Origin: Bacillus mycoides
Lineage (GTDB): Bacteria > Bacillota > Bacilli > Bacillales > Bacillaceae_G
DNA: 64,000 bases
Assembly (NCBI RefSeq): GCF_018742245.1
Contig: NZ_CP036132.1
Span: 4,769,001 to 4,833,000 of the forward strand
Reading direction: 5' to 3'
Part shown: positions 1 through 7,874 of the stretch, one piece after another
How the letters are laid out: each line of letters opens with the position of its first letter
How positions within the stretch are numbered: position 1 is the first letter of the stretch
Program-made: the position numbers and the translations under genes
The notes under the pieces: generated by a model
The model's database searches: none
What the model was told of the DNA's origin: nothing
The model's input: the letters and a program-made list of their open reading frames with translations, nothing else

Positions 1-81
1 GATGAAATCAAGAACGATGCTGAGGCGCTGGCAAAAGCACAACTGTATAATAACGAATTCAAAAATCACAAATACAAATAA
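1..81 (+). CDS. 3' end of an unidentified gene (partial)
   Basis: An open frame enters from the left edge and stops at a TAA at 79-81. The visible 26 residues are charged (several Lys, Asn and Glu) and end in HKYK. No family can be recognised from so short a piece. The next promoter begins only three bases after the stop, so the following gene is probably transcribed separately. Confidence 0.55.
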   Translation, partial: DEIKNDAEALAKAQLYNNEFKNHKYK

Positions 82-83
82 GT

Positions 84-113
84 TTGACAAACTCATTTGT
101 ATGCGCATACAAT
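84..113 (+). promoter_or_regulatory. Sigma-A promoter of the ABC-F gene
   Basis: A consensus -35 TTGACA (84-89) is followed after 18 bases by TACAAT (108-113). It lies about 230 bases before the ABC-F start codon, leaving room for the long regulatory leader described separately. Predicted from sequence only. Confidence 0.6.
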
Positions 114-141
114 AAAAATAATATTATGAAAGGAAGGTACT

Positions 142-204
142 TTGACCAATGAAGTTCTAATTCTCTTATTTATTTCATCCATCACAAATAGTGAACAAAA
201 ATGA
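142..204 (+). CDS. Putative 20-aa leader peptide of the ABC-F gene
   Basis: A TTG-started frame (begins MTNEVLILLF, ends SEQK) follows an AAGGAAGG-type ribosome binding site at 130-137 and stops at TGA 202-204. It lies inside the transcribed leader, just before a segment that can act as antiterminator (211-220). This arrangement resembles leader peptides that sense ribosome-targeting antibiotics in front of erm, vmlR-type and lmrB-type genes. The SD-to-start spacing is short (4 nt) and the start is TTG, so translation is an inference. Confidence 0.4.
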   Translation: MTNEVLILLFISSITNSEQK

Positions 205-210
205 TGAAAA

Positions 211-338
211 CTAGCAGGGGATTAGTCTGTCCATTTGTCGATACTTTCTTTCGAGACGGTTATGTAAAAAATCGTTTATTTATGTACGATTTTTACATTC
301 AAGGGCGACGTTTATCCTCTCTAGTGAAACTAGGGAGG
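211..338 (+). promoter_or_regulatory. Attenuator leader of the ABC-F gene
   Basis: Segment 211-220 (CTAGCAGGGG) can pair with 316-324 (CCTCTCTAG) over nine base pairs with one bulge and one G-T pair. That pairing would prevent the 316-338 terminator stem. A second, AU-rich stem-loop occupies 262-298 (ATGTAAAAAATCGT with ACGATTTTTACAT). The candidate antiterminator starts seven bases after the leader-peptide stop, so ribosome position could choose between the two folds. Structures were paired by eye, with no energy calculation. Confidence 0.5.
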
Positions 339-345
339 TTTTTTT
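316..345 (+). terminator. Leader terminator that also buries the ABC-F ribosome binding site
   Basis: A nine-pair stem (316-324 with 330-338, loop TGAAA) is followed by seven T residues that run directly into the ATG at 346. The 3' arm contains the AGGGAGG Shine-Dalgarno sequence. The same hairpin could therefore stop transcription and, in read-through RNA, block translation. Confidence 0.7.
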
Positions 346-1980
346 ATGACCATTTTATTCGCAAGTAATATTGAAAAGAGCTTTGGTGATCGCACCCTAT
401 TTACGTTACCATCACTGGAAATTCAAACAAACGATCGCATAGGAATTGTTGGCGTCAACGGAGCTGGAAAATCTACGCTATTACAAATATTAAGTAAAGA
501 AATAGAGGCTGACCAAGGTATAGTAACTCACCATAGTTCTATCGCTATCATTCCTCAGCTTAGCGAGGAACTGCCGGAAACCGCTTCTTCTCTTACAAAA
601 GGAAAATGGAATATTTCAAACGTTGCAGATTCAATGAGCGGCGGCGAACGAATGCGCCTAAAGATTGCTCATGCTCTCGAACAAGATGCAGGCATTCTAT
701 TTGCTGATGAGCCAACAAGTCACTTAGATATGTTCGGTACAGAGCAATTAGAAAAGGCACTTTTATCTTATAACGGTGCACTTGTTTTAATATCGCATGA
801 TCGTGATTTTCTAGATACCATATGTACCAAAATCATCGAAATTGAAGACGGTACTATTCAAGAATATAAAGGGAATTATTCAAACTATCGAAAACAAAAA
901 GAACGTGAGCGAATACAAAAGCAAGCGGAATATGAGCAATATGTACAAGAAAAAAATCGTTTAGAGCAATCAATTTTACAAAGAAAGCAACGTGCTTCTA
1001 GCATGACAAAAGTCCCAACGCGGTTCAGTTCATCTGAATCTAAACTTTATAAATTAAGTGGGGCACATGGCCAAGAAAATGTTAGCAAAGCAGCGAAAGC
1101 ATTAGAGACACGTCTCGAAAAATTAGAAAAGAAAGAAAAGCCAAAGGATCTTTCTCAAGCTCATTTTGACGTGCAATACCATACACCCATTCATAGTAAA
1201 GTGGTGGTACAGCTTAATAAAGCAACAAAGAAAATAGGTGACCGCACACTATTTAAAAATATGAATGGAACTATTGCCCCTGGTGCAAAGCTTGCTATTT
1301 TAGGCGCAAACGGAAGTGGAAAAACAACTTTGTTCAATATGCTTCTCACAAACGAGCGCGGCATTCAGCTTTCGAAAAGCTGTAAAATTGGATACTTTGA
1401 ACAAACACTATCAATTTTAAAAACAGATAAAACAATTTTAGAAAATGTTCTAGAAGAAACAAACTATACGGCGTCGTTCGTACGAACAATACTTGCAAGG
1501 CTCCTATTCCGCCGTGAAGATGTTCATAAACCTGTGCACGTCTTAAGTGGTGGTGAACGAATGAAGGTTGCACTCGCAAAAGTATTTTTAGGAAACTATA
1601 ATATGCTTCTGCTCGATGAACCGACGAACTATTTAGATTTCACAACACAGGAAGAATTAGAAAACCTGTTACAAGAGTATCCTGGCACTATACTTTTCAT
1701 TAGCCATGACCGCGCCTTTATTCGTTCTGTTGCAGACCATATTCTAAAAGTAGATGAGAGAGAGCCTAGAATATTCCACGGCAATTACGAGCAATACACA
1801 AAAAGAACAACTCAAGCTTCTGTAAATATTACTGAACAAGAATTATTACGGTTACAAACAAAATTAACAGAAATCATCAGCCGGATTTCTATACCAAATC
1901 CTCAAGATGACATCACATTTCTCGAACAAGAATACGAAAAATTATTAGTTCAAATTCAAAAATGTAAAGAAGCGCTCTAA
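346..1980 (+). CDS. ABC-F ribosomal protection ATPase (Vml/Vga/Lsa-like)
   Basis: A 544-aa soluble protein with two ABC ATPase domains and no membrane segments, the hallmark of ABC-F proteins that bind the ribosomal E site and dislodge antibiotics. ABC1 has Walker A GVNGAGKS near residue 36, signature MSGGE near 97 and Walker B ending EPTSHLD (the usual Asn is Ser). ABC2 has GANGSGKTT near 319, signature LSGGE and EPTNYLD. The linker of roughly 100 residues is basic and helical, as expected for the antibiotic-resistance tip. A short coiled C-terminal tail follows. The start ATG has an AGGGAGG site 7 nt upstream inside the leader hairpin. Resistance to lincosamides, streptogramins A or pleuromutilins is inferred from family and leader; the exact spectrum cannot be read. 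Confidence 0.85.
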   Translation: MTILFASNIEKSFGDRTLFTLPSLEIQTNDRIGIVGVNGAGKSTLLQILSKEIEADQGIVTHHSSIAIIPQLSEELPETASSLTKGKWNISNVADSMSGGERMRLKIAHALEQDAGILFADEPTSHLDMFGTEQLEKALLSYNGALVLISHDRDFLDTICTKIIEIEDGTIQEYKGNYSNYRKQKERERIQKQAEYEQYVQEKNRLEQSILQRKQRASSMTKVPTRFSSSESKLYKLSGAHGQENVSKAAKALETRLEKLEKKEKPKDLSQAHFDVQYHTPIHSKVVVQLNKATKKIGDRTLFKNMNGTIAPGAKLAILGANGSGKTTLFNMLLTNERGIQLSKSCKIGYFEQTLSILKTDKTILENVLEETNYTASFVRTILARLLFRREDVHKPVHVLSGGERMKVALAKVFLGNYNMLLLDEPTNYLDFTTQEELENLLQEYPGTILFISHDRAFIRSVADHILKVDEREPRIFHGNYEQYTKRTTQASVNITEQELLRLQTKLTEIISRISIPNPQDDITFLEQEYEKLLVQIQKCKEAL

Positions 1981-2084
1981 TGTCTTCCCTATATATCGAC
2001 GGGATCTTCCGCATTTCCCAAGAAATATCGAGGCTTCGACATAGAATATCAACTTAAACACGATAACAGTATCAATAACAACAA

Positions 2085-2112
2085 AAAAGCCGTGCACCAG
2101 CACGGCTTTTCA
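2085..2112. terminator. Bidirectional terminator after the ABC-F gene
   Basis: An 11-bp stem AAAAGCCGTGC / GCACGGCTTTT with an ACCA loop (2085-2110) is flanked by A and T tracts, so it can act on both strands. It serves the ABC-F gene and probably also the converging YbjQ-family gene. It directly abuts the bcr1 element. Confidence 0.8.
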
Positions 2113-2113
2113 C

Positions 2114-2272
2114 TTTATCCCGCTATTTGTGGGCAGTAAGACTCCCACCTCAAAATTCTGCTTGAGCAAAGAAGTTAGGTGGGAGATCAACTGCCCGTAA
2201 ACGCCCGATTGGTGAGGGCTAATAATCAGTGTGGGATGAACAAAACCCCCACTGATTAAAGTTTCACTTTAT
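2114..2272. repeat. bcr1 element, copy 1 (full length)
   Basis: A 159-bp element bounded by TTTAT at 2114-2118 and 2268-2272, matching the bcr1 repeat known from the B. cereus group. It contains nested stems: GGGCAGT/ACTGCCC around CTCCCACCT/AGGTGGGAG, then a separate hairpin from 2223 to 2261 built on AATCAGTG...CACTGATT. Its right end overlaps the stop codon of the minus-strand YbjQ-family gene. bcr1 encodes no protein and its mobility mechanism is unknown. Confidence 0.9.
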
Positions 2273-2580
2273 ATACGGACAGCAGTCCCGCTCACAGCAA
2301 CCATTAGCATCCCTTCGCGAACTACTTCGTAGTCCACATCGATACCGACAATGGCATTCGCATTTTTTTGTCTTGCGAGAGTTTTCATCTCTTCCATTGC
2401 AATGTCGCGTGCTTCTTTCAATTTACTTTCGTAAGCGCCTGCACGGCCACCGACAACGTCACGGACAGAAGCGAAAAGGTCACGCACGATATTCGCCCCC
2501 ATAATTGCTTCGCCATTGACGATATCGATATAGTCAATAATCTCTTTTCCTTGAATGGTAGAAGTTGTTGTTACAATCAT
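2269..2580 (-). CDS. YbjQ/UPF0145 family protein (putative heavy-metal-binding domain)
   Basis: A 103-aa protein of the usual family length starting [10 protein letters not shown]. It carries the characteristic [14 protein letters not shown] stretch (here [13 protein letters not shown]), the [22 protein letters not shown] segment and the GTAV C-terminus. The family forms small pentamer-like barrels and is often labelled heavy-metal-binding, but its function is not established. It is a single gene between the ABC exporter and bcr1. Its TAA stop lies inside the TTTAT flank of bcr1, yet the length is normal, so the protein does not appear truncated. Confidence 0.85.
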   Translation of the reverse strand: MIVTTTSTIQGKEIIDYIDIVNGEAIMGANIVRDLFASVRDVVGGRAGAYESKLKEARDIAMEEMKTLARQKNANAIVGIDVDYEVVREGMLMVAVSGTAVRI

Positions 2581-2645
2581 GCTTTATAGCCTCCCATATA
2601 AGATTTCCACTTACTTATGGTGCACTAATTCAGCAGAAATTATAT

Positions 2646-4361
2646 TTACGAACTAAACTGTGCTTCGTATAACCTGCTATACCCTCCGCCACGCTCAATT
2701 AATTCAGCATGTGAACCTTGTTCTGCAATACCATCTTTATTTACAACGACGATGCGATCTGCATTTTTAATAGTTGCGAGCCTGTGAGCGATAACTAACG
2801 TTGTACGACCGACAGATAGTTCAGCAAGTGATTTTTGGATAGCAAGTTCCGTCTCTGTGTCTAGCGCAGAAGTTGCTTCATCTAAAATTAAAATTGGTGG
2901 GTTTTTCAAGAACATACGGGCAATTGCTAAGCGCTGCTTTTGTCCTCCTGAAAGTTTCACACCACGCTCACCAATAACTGTATCTAAACCATCTGGTTGC
3001 GAGTAAATTAAGTCCTCCAACTGGGCACGTTTTACCGCCTGCCAAATTTCAGATTCTGAAGCTTTTAAGTTTCCGTAAGCGATATTTTCACGAATTGTTC
3101 CTGAGAATAAGAAAACATCTTGCTGCACAATTCCGATTTGCTTACGAAGTGACGATAACGTCATCTCTTTCGTGTCAATGCCATCAATTTGAATCGATCC
3201 AGATGAGTGTTCATAAAAACGCGGTAATAAACTACATAGTGTTGTTTTCCCTGCCCCTGATGGTCCAACGAAAGCAACTGTTTCACCTGCATGTATTTTC
3301 AAACTAATATCGTTTAAAATCGGCTCTTTATTTTCATATCCGAACGTGATGTTATTGTATTGAATATCGCCGTGTACATGTTTAACTTCTATTGCATCTT
3401 TAGAATCTACAATATCCGGCTCTGTTTCCAGAAGTTCTACATATCTTTTAAAACCAGCGATTCCTTTCGGATAACTTTCAATAACCGCATTAATTTTTTC
3501 AATTGGGCGGAAGAAAATGTTCGTTAACAAAACGAATCCAATAAATCCACCGTACGTTAATTCACCTTGCAGTACGAACCATGTACCACATATTAATACA
3601 AAGAGTGTTACAAGACGCATCAGCATATAACTAATAGATGAATTTAACGCCATAATTTTATACGCCATTAATTTTGTTGTACGGAAACGAGCATTATTTA
3701 CAGCAAATTGCTCTTTCTCAAACTTTTCATTTCCGAATGCTTGTACAACGCGGATACCACCAACATTGTTCTCAATACATGCATTGAAATCAGCAACGTC
3801 TGAGAATAAACGTCTAAACGTACCTGTCATTTTTTTGTTGAAGTAAAGTGCCAACCATAATAAGAACGGGATTACGAAGAATGTTAGAAGTGCTAACTTC
3901 CAGTTAATCATCATCATAAATGAAAATGCTCCGACTAAAGTCATAATGGCAATAAATAAATCTTCTGGTCCGTGGTGAGCAATTTCCCCAATTTCCATTA
4001 AATCGTTTGTAAGACGTGAAATTAAATGACCTGTTTTATTATTATCAAAAAATCTGAATGATAGCTTTTGAATGTGATCAAATAATTTCTGTCTCATATC
4101 TGTTTCAATGTTAATACCAAGCATATGCCCCCAATATGTAACGACATATTGCAAACCTGCATTTAACACATAAACTGCGAATAAACCGAAACAAGCCCAT
4201 AAAATAAGCGTCCAGTTTTGCCCTGGTAATAACTTATCAATAAATTGATTTACGATAAGCGGGAAACCAAGTTCGAGTAAGCCTGCGATAACTGCACAGG
4301 AAAAATCAAGTATAAATAAACCTTTATACGGTTTATAGTAAGAAAAAAATTTACGTAACAT
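2646..4361 (-). CDS. ABC exporter, fused permease and ATPase (Sav1866/MsbA type), possibly iron-regulated
   Basis: A 571-aa half-transporter: an N-terminal six-helix membrane domain (about residues 15-310), then an ATPase domain with Walker A GPSGAGKTT near 366, signature LSGGQKQR near 468 and Walker B ILILDEATSALD. The layout matches homodimeric multidrug/lipid exporters such as Sav1866. No partner gene is adjacent. A near-consensus Fur box lies 38 bp upstream of the start, which suggests derepression under iron limitation and a possible role in exporting a siderophore or iron-related compound. The substrate is not readable from sequence. Confidence 0.85.
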   Translation of the reverse strand: MLRKFFSYYKPYKGLFILDFSCAVIAGLLELGFPLIVNQFIDKLLPGQNWTLILWACFGLFAVYVLNAGLQYVVTYWGHMLGINIETDMRQKLFDHIQKLSFRFFDNNKTGHLISRLTNDLMEIGEIAHHGPEDLFIAIMTLVGAFSFMMMINWKLALLTFFVIPFLLWLALYFNKKMTGTFRRLFSDVADFNACIENNVGGIRVVQAFGNEKFEKEQFAVNNARFRTTKLMAYKIMALNSSISYMLMRLVTLFVLICGTWFVLQGELTYGGFIGFVLLTNIFFRPIEKINAVIESYPKGIAGFKRYVELLETEPDIVDSKDAIEVKHVHGDIQYNNITFGYENKEPILNDISLKIHAGETVAFVGPSGAGKTTLCSLLPRFYEHSSGSIQIDGIDTKEMTLSSLRKQIGIVQQDVFLFSGTIRENIAYGNLKASESEIWQAVKRAQLEDLIYSQPDGLDTVIGERGVKLSGGQKQRLAIARMFLKNPPILILDEATSALDTETELAIQKSLAELSVGRTTLVIAHRLATIKNADRIVVVNKDGIAEQGSHAELIERGGGYSRLYEAQFSS

Positions 4362-4399
4362 ATTTTCCCTCCCTTTTCCAAATTAAAAGACTCTCTAAA

Positions 4400-4414
4400 T
4401 GATAACCATTATCA
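4400..4414 (-). promoter_or_regulatory. Fur box upstream of the ABC exporter
   Basis: TGATAACCATTATCA is a 7-1-7 inverted repeat that differs at one position from the Bacillus Fur consensus TGATAATNATTATCA. It sits between the exporter start (4361) and the terminator of the next gene, so the exporter is the only obvious target. Confidence 0.65.
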
Positions 4415-4464
4415 AATAATTATTCAAGTTATCCGTCTATGAAACTAAAAAAGTGAGCAAATCT

Positions 4465-4508
4465 AAAAAAGCCTAATCCCTCATTTATATCAATGAGAAA
4501 TTAGGCTT
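4465..4508 (-). terminator. Terminator of the N-acetyltransferase gene
   Basis: Arms AAGCCTAAT..CTCATT and AATGAG..ATTAGGCTT form a long interrupted stem. On the minus strand six T residues follow (4465-4470). It lies about 220 bp after the acetyltransferase stop. In the interval 4509-4731 I see only short decayed frames and no convincing gene. Confidence 0.65.
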
Positions 4509-4731
4509 CATTTATATATATTACTTATCGTATTCAAATAAATGTGCCCACTTATAACGTGCGGTCCTTCTATTTTTTCACAAATACATCTTTTAAACAA
4601 TTCGAAACTTGTAATACCTTCGATACACCCTTTGCTTTTCTAAGTTCTTATCCGTTTATTTCCCACTGTGCAATAAACAGTTTAACTTGTAGATCTAAAG
4701 TTATATATTAACCCTCCCTAAAGTTTCCCCA

Positions 4732-5487
4732 CTACATTTGGATTTGAAAATAGCGACGAACAATTTCTTCAATCTCATGTTTTTCTAGTTTTTCTTTTGT
4801 TTTTTCTTTTCCATCAACCATAATTAGCGTGTCTCCTAACAAAGTGATACGCCCATTTTCTGTCACTCTTGAAAGGAAATACATCTTGTTGAACATTGAT
4901 TCTGGAGCTGTTTCAGTTAAGACACAGATTGGATGAATGTTCTCCAAGTTCCATTTATGGGAAGGCTGCTCAAATCGATATAGAATCTCCCATTCATCAT
5001 CAGTCTTTTTTTGCAAATAATAAAACGATGTTGTTTCATCTTTATTTACTCGGTAAAGGCCATCACTATCTACAACTTCCTCTCCATTCAGCGGAACAGG
5101 AATTCGTGGCGAATTACCGCCCATACCTACATCCACCAAGTATTCTTTATTATCAATTGGTACGATTATGAATAAGTGAGCATTTTCAAGAGCCCAAATT
5201 CCTTCTCTTACATATACAGTTCCTGCCATAAGATACGGGTCAAAACCTAATTCTTTTAGCAGAAAATAAAATATTCCGTTTAACTCGTAGCACACGCCAC
5301 CCTGTTTCGCATGAACAATTTTTTGATACAAATCTTCTTCACGCAAAGATAGCGGTTTTCTTGCCAGAATATCAAGATTCTCAAAATGAACGTTGAGTAC
5401 ATGTTGTTTTTGAAGATGAGATAAGTAAGAGAAACTTACCTCTCTTTTTTCAGATTGAATATGTTCTAAATATTTTTGAATATCCAA
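4732..5487 (-). CDS. Arylamine N-acetyltransferase (NAT)
   Basis: A 251-aa NAT-family protein that transfers acetyl from acetyl-CoA to arylamines and hydrazines. The Cys-His-Asp triad is visible: C66 in QGGVCYELNG, H104 in ENAHLFII and D119 in YLVDVGMGG. The usual Arg before GGxC is Gln here. HFENLDI near residue 34 matches the family PFENLD block. The start is TTG at 5487, 7 nt after AGGTGG. It is divergent from a LysR regulator, which may control it. The length is slightly below typical prokaryotic NATs (about 255-280 aa), with a compact C-terminal domain. Confidence 0.9.
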   Translation of the reverse strand: MDIQKYLEHIQSEKREVSFSYLSHLQKQHVLNVHFENLDILARKPLSLREEDLYQKIVHAKQGGVCYELNGIFYFLLKELGFDPYLMAGTVYVREGIWALENAHLFIIVPIDNKEYLVDVGMGGNSPRIPVPLNGEEVVDSDGLYRVNKDETTSFYYLQKKTDDEWEILYRFEQPSHKWNLENIHPICVLTETAPESMFNKMYFLSRVTENGRITLLGDTLIMVDGKEKTKEKLEKHEIEEIVRRYFQIQM

Positions 5488-5624
5488 AAATCATCCACCT
5501 CATTTAACTTTTTATAATGTTTCTTTTCACACTCATATTATAAAATTGATTGTTGATAAACAAAAATATAAAATAACTATCATATTAATAACTTTGAGTA
5601 TATAAGAGAAGGTGGACACATTTT

Positions 5625-6506
5625 ATGGAATTACTGCAGCTCAAGTATTTTAAGACAGTCGCTCGTACGGAACATATAACAAAAGCGGCACAGGAACTTC
5701 ATATCTCCCAACCAGCTTTAAGTGTTACTATCGCTCGATTAGAAGAAGCGTTAGGAGTTCCCTTATTCGATCGAATCGGAAGGCAAATTCGCCTAAACAC
5801 TTTCGGAAAAGCTTTTCTCAAGCAAGTAGATACAGCCCTTGAGGCACTAGAAGTAGGCAAACGACAAGTTACAGACATGGCTGGATTAGAACGTGGAAGT
5901 GTTTTAATAGCTACTACGACCTTAAATCGAGTATCTGAATTACTAGCACCTTTTCTAGACTTATATCCACACATTAACTTCCGCATAACGCAAGCATCCA
6001 CAGAAGAATTGAAAGTTCAACTTCTTGAAAAAGGCGAAATCGACTTTTGTCTTACTCCTTCACCTATTGATCGACTAGGAATCTATAGTCTTCCATTAAT
6101 GACCGAAGAGATTGTACTAGCTGTGCCGAGTACACATCGTCTCAAAAATCGCCACCGTATCAAGCTAAGTGAAGTAGCAGATGATCCGTTCATCTCCCTA
6201 AAACCAGGATACAGCTTCCGTGAAATTACAGACAAGTTCTGCAGGCGGGCTGGGTTTACGCCCAATGTCGTATGTGAAGGGGATGAACCTGCAGCCATCA
6301 GCGGCTTAGTACGCACCGGTCTTGGTGTTGCCTTTTTACCAATTGCAGCACAAAAGGAATTACCCCCACTGACGCTTCTCCATATTGAAGAGCCCGTTTG
6401 CCAATGGACGCCTCATTTAGTGTGGAATGAAAAACACTACTTATCACTTGCTGCACAAACGTTTCGCGAGTTTGTTGCACAACATTATGCTCAAGTAAAA
6501 CTGTAA
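5625..6506 (+). CDS. LysR-family transcriptional regulator
   Basis: A 293-aa protein with an N-terminal winged helix-turn-helix (residues 1-60: LQLKYFKTVARTEHITKAAQ, then a SQPALS recognition helix) and a two-lobe periplasmic-binding-like effector domain (about 90-290). It is transcribed divergently from the NAT gene across a 137-bp AT-rich gap, the classic arrangement for a LysR regulator and its target. The effector is unknown. A GAAGGTGG ribosome binding site precedes the ATG. Confidence 0.88.
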   Translation: MELLQLKYFKTVARTEHITKAAQELHISQPALSVTIARLEEALGVPLFDRIGRQIRLNTFGKAFLKQVDTALEALEVGKRQVTDMAGLERGSVLIATTTLNRVSELLAPFLDLYPHINFRITQASTEELKVQLLEKGEIDFCLTPSPIDRLGIYSLPLMTEEIVLAVPSTHRLKNRHRIKLSEVADDPFISLKPGYSFREITDKFCRRAGFTPNVVCEGDEPAAISGLVRTGLGVAFLPIAAQKELPPLTLLHIEEPVCQWTPHLVWNEKHYLSLAAQTFREFVAQHYAQVKL

Positions 6507-6520
6507 ATTGTAACAAAAAA

Positions 6521-6558
6521 GAAGAGGCTGTATAACTACAATGTTATACAGCCTCTTC
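6521..6558. terminator. Bidirectional terminator between the LysR gene and minJ
   Basis: A perfect 16-bp stem (6521-6536 with 6543-6558, GAAGAGGCTGTATAAC arms) with a six-base loop, A-rich on the left and T-rich on the right. It separates the converging LysR and minJ genes. Confidence 0.85.
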
Positions 6559-6577
6559 TTTCGTTTCATTTTAATGA

Positions 6578-7780
6578 TTACATCGCTTCCGAATCCCACT
6601 CATGCTCTTGCTGAACAAATACAACACCTAATTCATGATGTCCCCCGGCGTATAACGCCGTTTGAGCAAGACGAAGCTCACCATTTGTATCTACTACTTC
6701 TAATTTACAAAACGCCCCTGTCGTCTTCGTTTGAAGCGCATCATAAAACTCTTCGGTACTTCTTGGAATGACTCCATTTACTTTCGTAATAACTTCTCCA
6801 GGCTTTAAATTCATCTCCGCCCCAATTGTATTCGGAATTGTATCTAACACAACAAGTCCATCATTACGTGCTGCAAAGTATGCTGGTCTTTTCTCGTCTG
6901 CAATCTTCTCTTGCATCGAGATTGTAAAGCGCCCAAGCATTGCGACTCCCATCGCGATAATTGCGAGTACGTGCCACCAGTAACTTGCGACACCTAAAAC
7001 GAGTACGAGCCCTGCTAATCCATAGACACGTCTTCCTGTAAATAATAAAGCTTCAGTCGGCTCATAACTTCTAACCTTTCTCATAAATCCAATTAAAAAT
7101 GGAACGAGGAATAAAGAGTATGTAGTCGAACCTATTGAAACGACAGGCCACCAAGAAATAAATCCTGTCACCGCGTCTCCTGGTATAAGAATAAATACTG
7201 GTACAAGCCATAAACGATTTGATTCATGTAGTCCAATTCTCAAACCACGCTTACCCTTTTTAATTTTCGGCGTAGAATATCGCACTGCATTTTTAGAGAT
7301 TAATAACCCCTCTACAACGAGCATAACGCCTAGTAAAATAGCAAGGGATACAATCGTACCCTCTTCACCTTCTCCAAGCTGTAAGAAGGAAACTGGCATC
7401 TTAGACGATAACAACACGAGTGCAATAGCGATTCCGAAAGTATAAGCTACAGATAAATATCGATACATAGCAGTTAATCCGAATAATAACGTCCAAAGTA
7501 AAATTGCCCATAAACTCGCTTTTGAAACAACAAGCCCAAGCCCAATCGTAATAATAGATACGATTAATCCGTACCCCATACCAGCAAATAGAGTTGTTCG
7601 TAGTTCAAACCAAATATCATATACTTTAAAAGAAAAATCTTTTCGTTCTCGTAATATACGTAAGTATCCAACGAAGATACTACTAATTAAAAATACATAG
7701 ACAGCAGGGTGTAAGAAAAAACGTCCAACTGCTCGTAGTATTTCAAAAATCCATGCCTCCACGAATTCATTCACCACCAT
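6578..7780 (-). CDS. minJ: MinJ-like division topology protein (polytopic membrane, PDZ domain)
   Basis: A 400-aa protein with about seven hydrophobic membrane spans in residues 1-290, then a PDZ domain (about 300-385, with the PNTIGAEMNLKPGEVITKVNG segment). Size and architecture match B. subtilis MinJ (YvjD), which links DivIVA to MinD at poles and septa. The position beside ctpB and ftsEX is the same as in B. subtilis, which supports the assignment. The swrA gene that lies between them in B. subtilis is absent. The start at 7780 has a weak ribosome binding site, so the exact N-terminus is uncertain. Confidence 0.8.
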   Translation of the reverse strand: MVVNEFVEAWIFEILRAVGRFFLHPAVYVFLISSIFVGYLRILRERKDFSFKVYDIWFELRTTLFAGMGYGLIVSIITIGLGLVVSKASLWAILLWTLLFGLTAMYRYLSVAYTFGIAIALVLLSSKMPVSFLQLGEGEEGTIVSLAILLGVMLVVEGLLISKNAVRYSTPKIKKGKRGLRIGLHESNRLWLVPVFILIPGDAVTGFISWWPVVSIGSTTYSLFLVPFLIGFMRKVRSYEPTEALLFTGRRVYGLAGLVLVLGVASYWWHVLAIIAMGVAMLGRFTISMQEKIADEKRPAYFAARNDGLVVLDTIPNTIGAEMNLKPGEVITKVNGVIPRSTEEFYDALQTKTTGAFCKLEVVDTNGELRLAQTALYAGGHHELGVVFVQQEHEWDSEAM

Positions 7781-7837
7781 TTATATCATTCTTTCTTTTT
7801 ATCTTATCATAACTAAAGAAACGTTTGTTTAACACAT

Positions 7838-7873
7838 AAAAAAAATACAGGCATCAAAGTGCCTGTATTTTTT
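7838..7873 (-). terminator. Terminator of ctpB
   Basis: AAAAAATACAGGCA (7840-7853) pairs with TGCCTGTATTTTTT (7860-7873), six-base loop, directly after the ctpB stop. The T tract is on both sides. Confidence 0.8.
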
Positions 7874-7874
7874 C

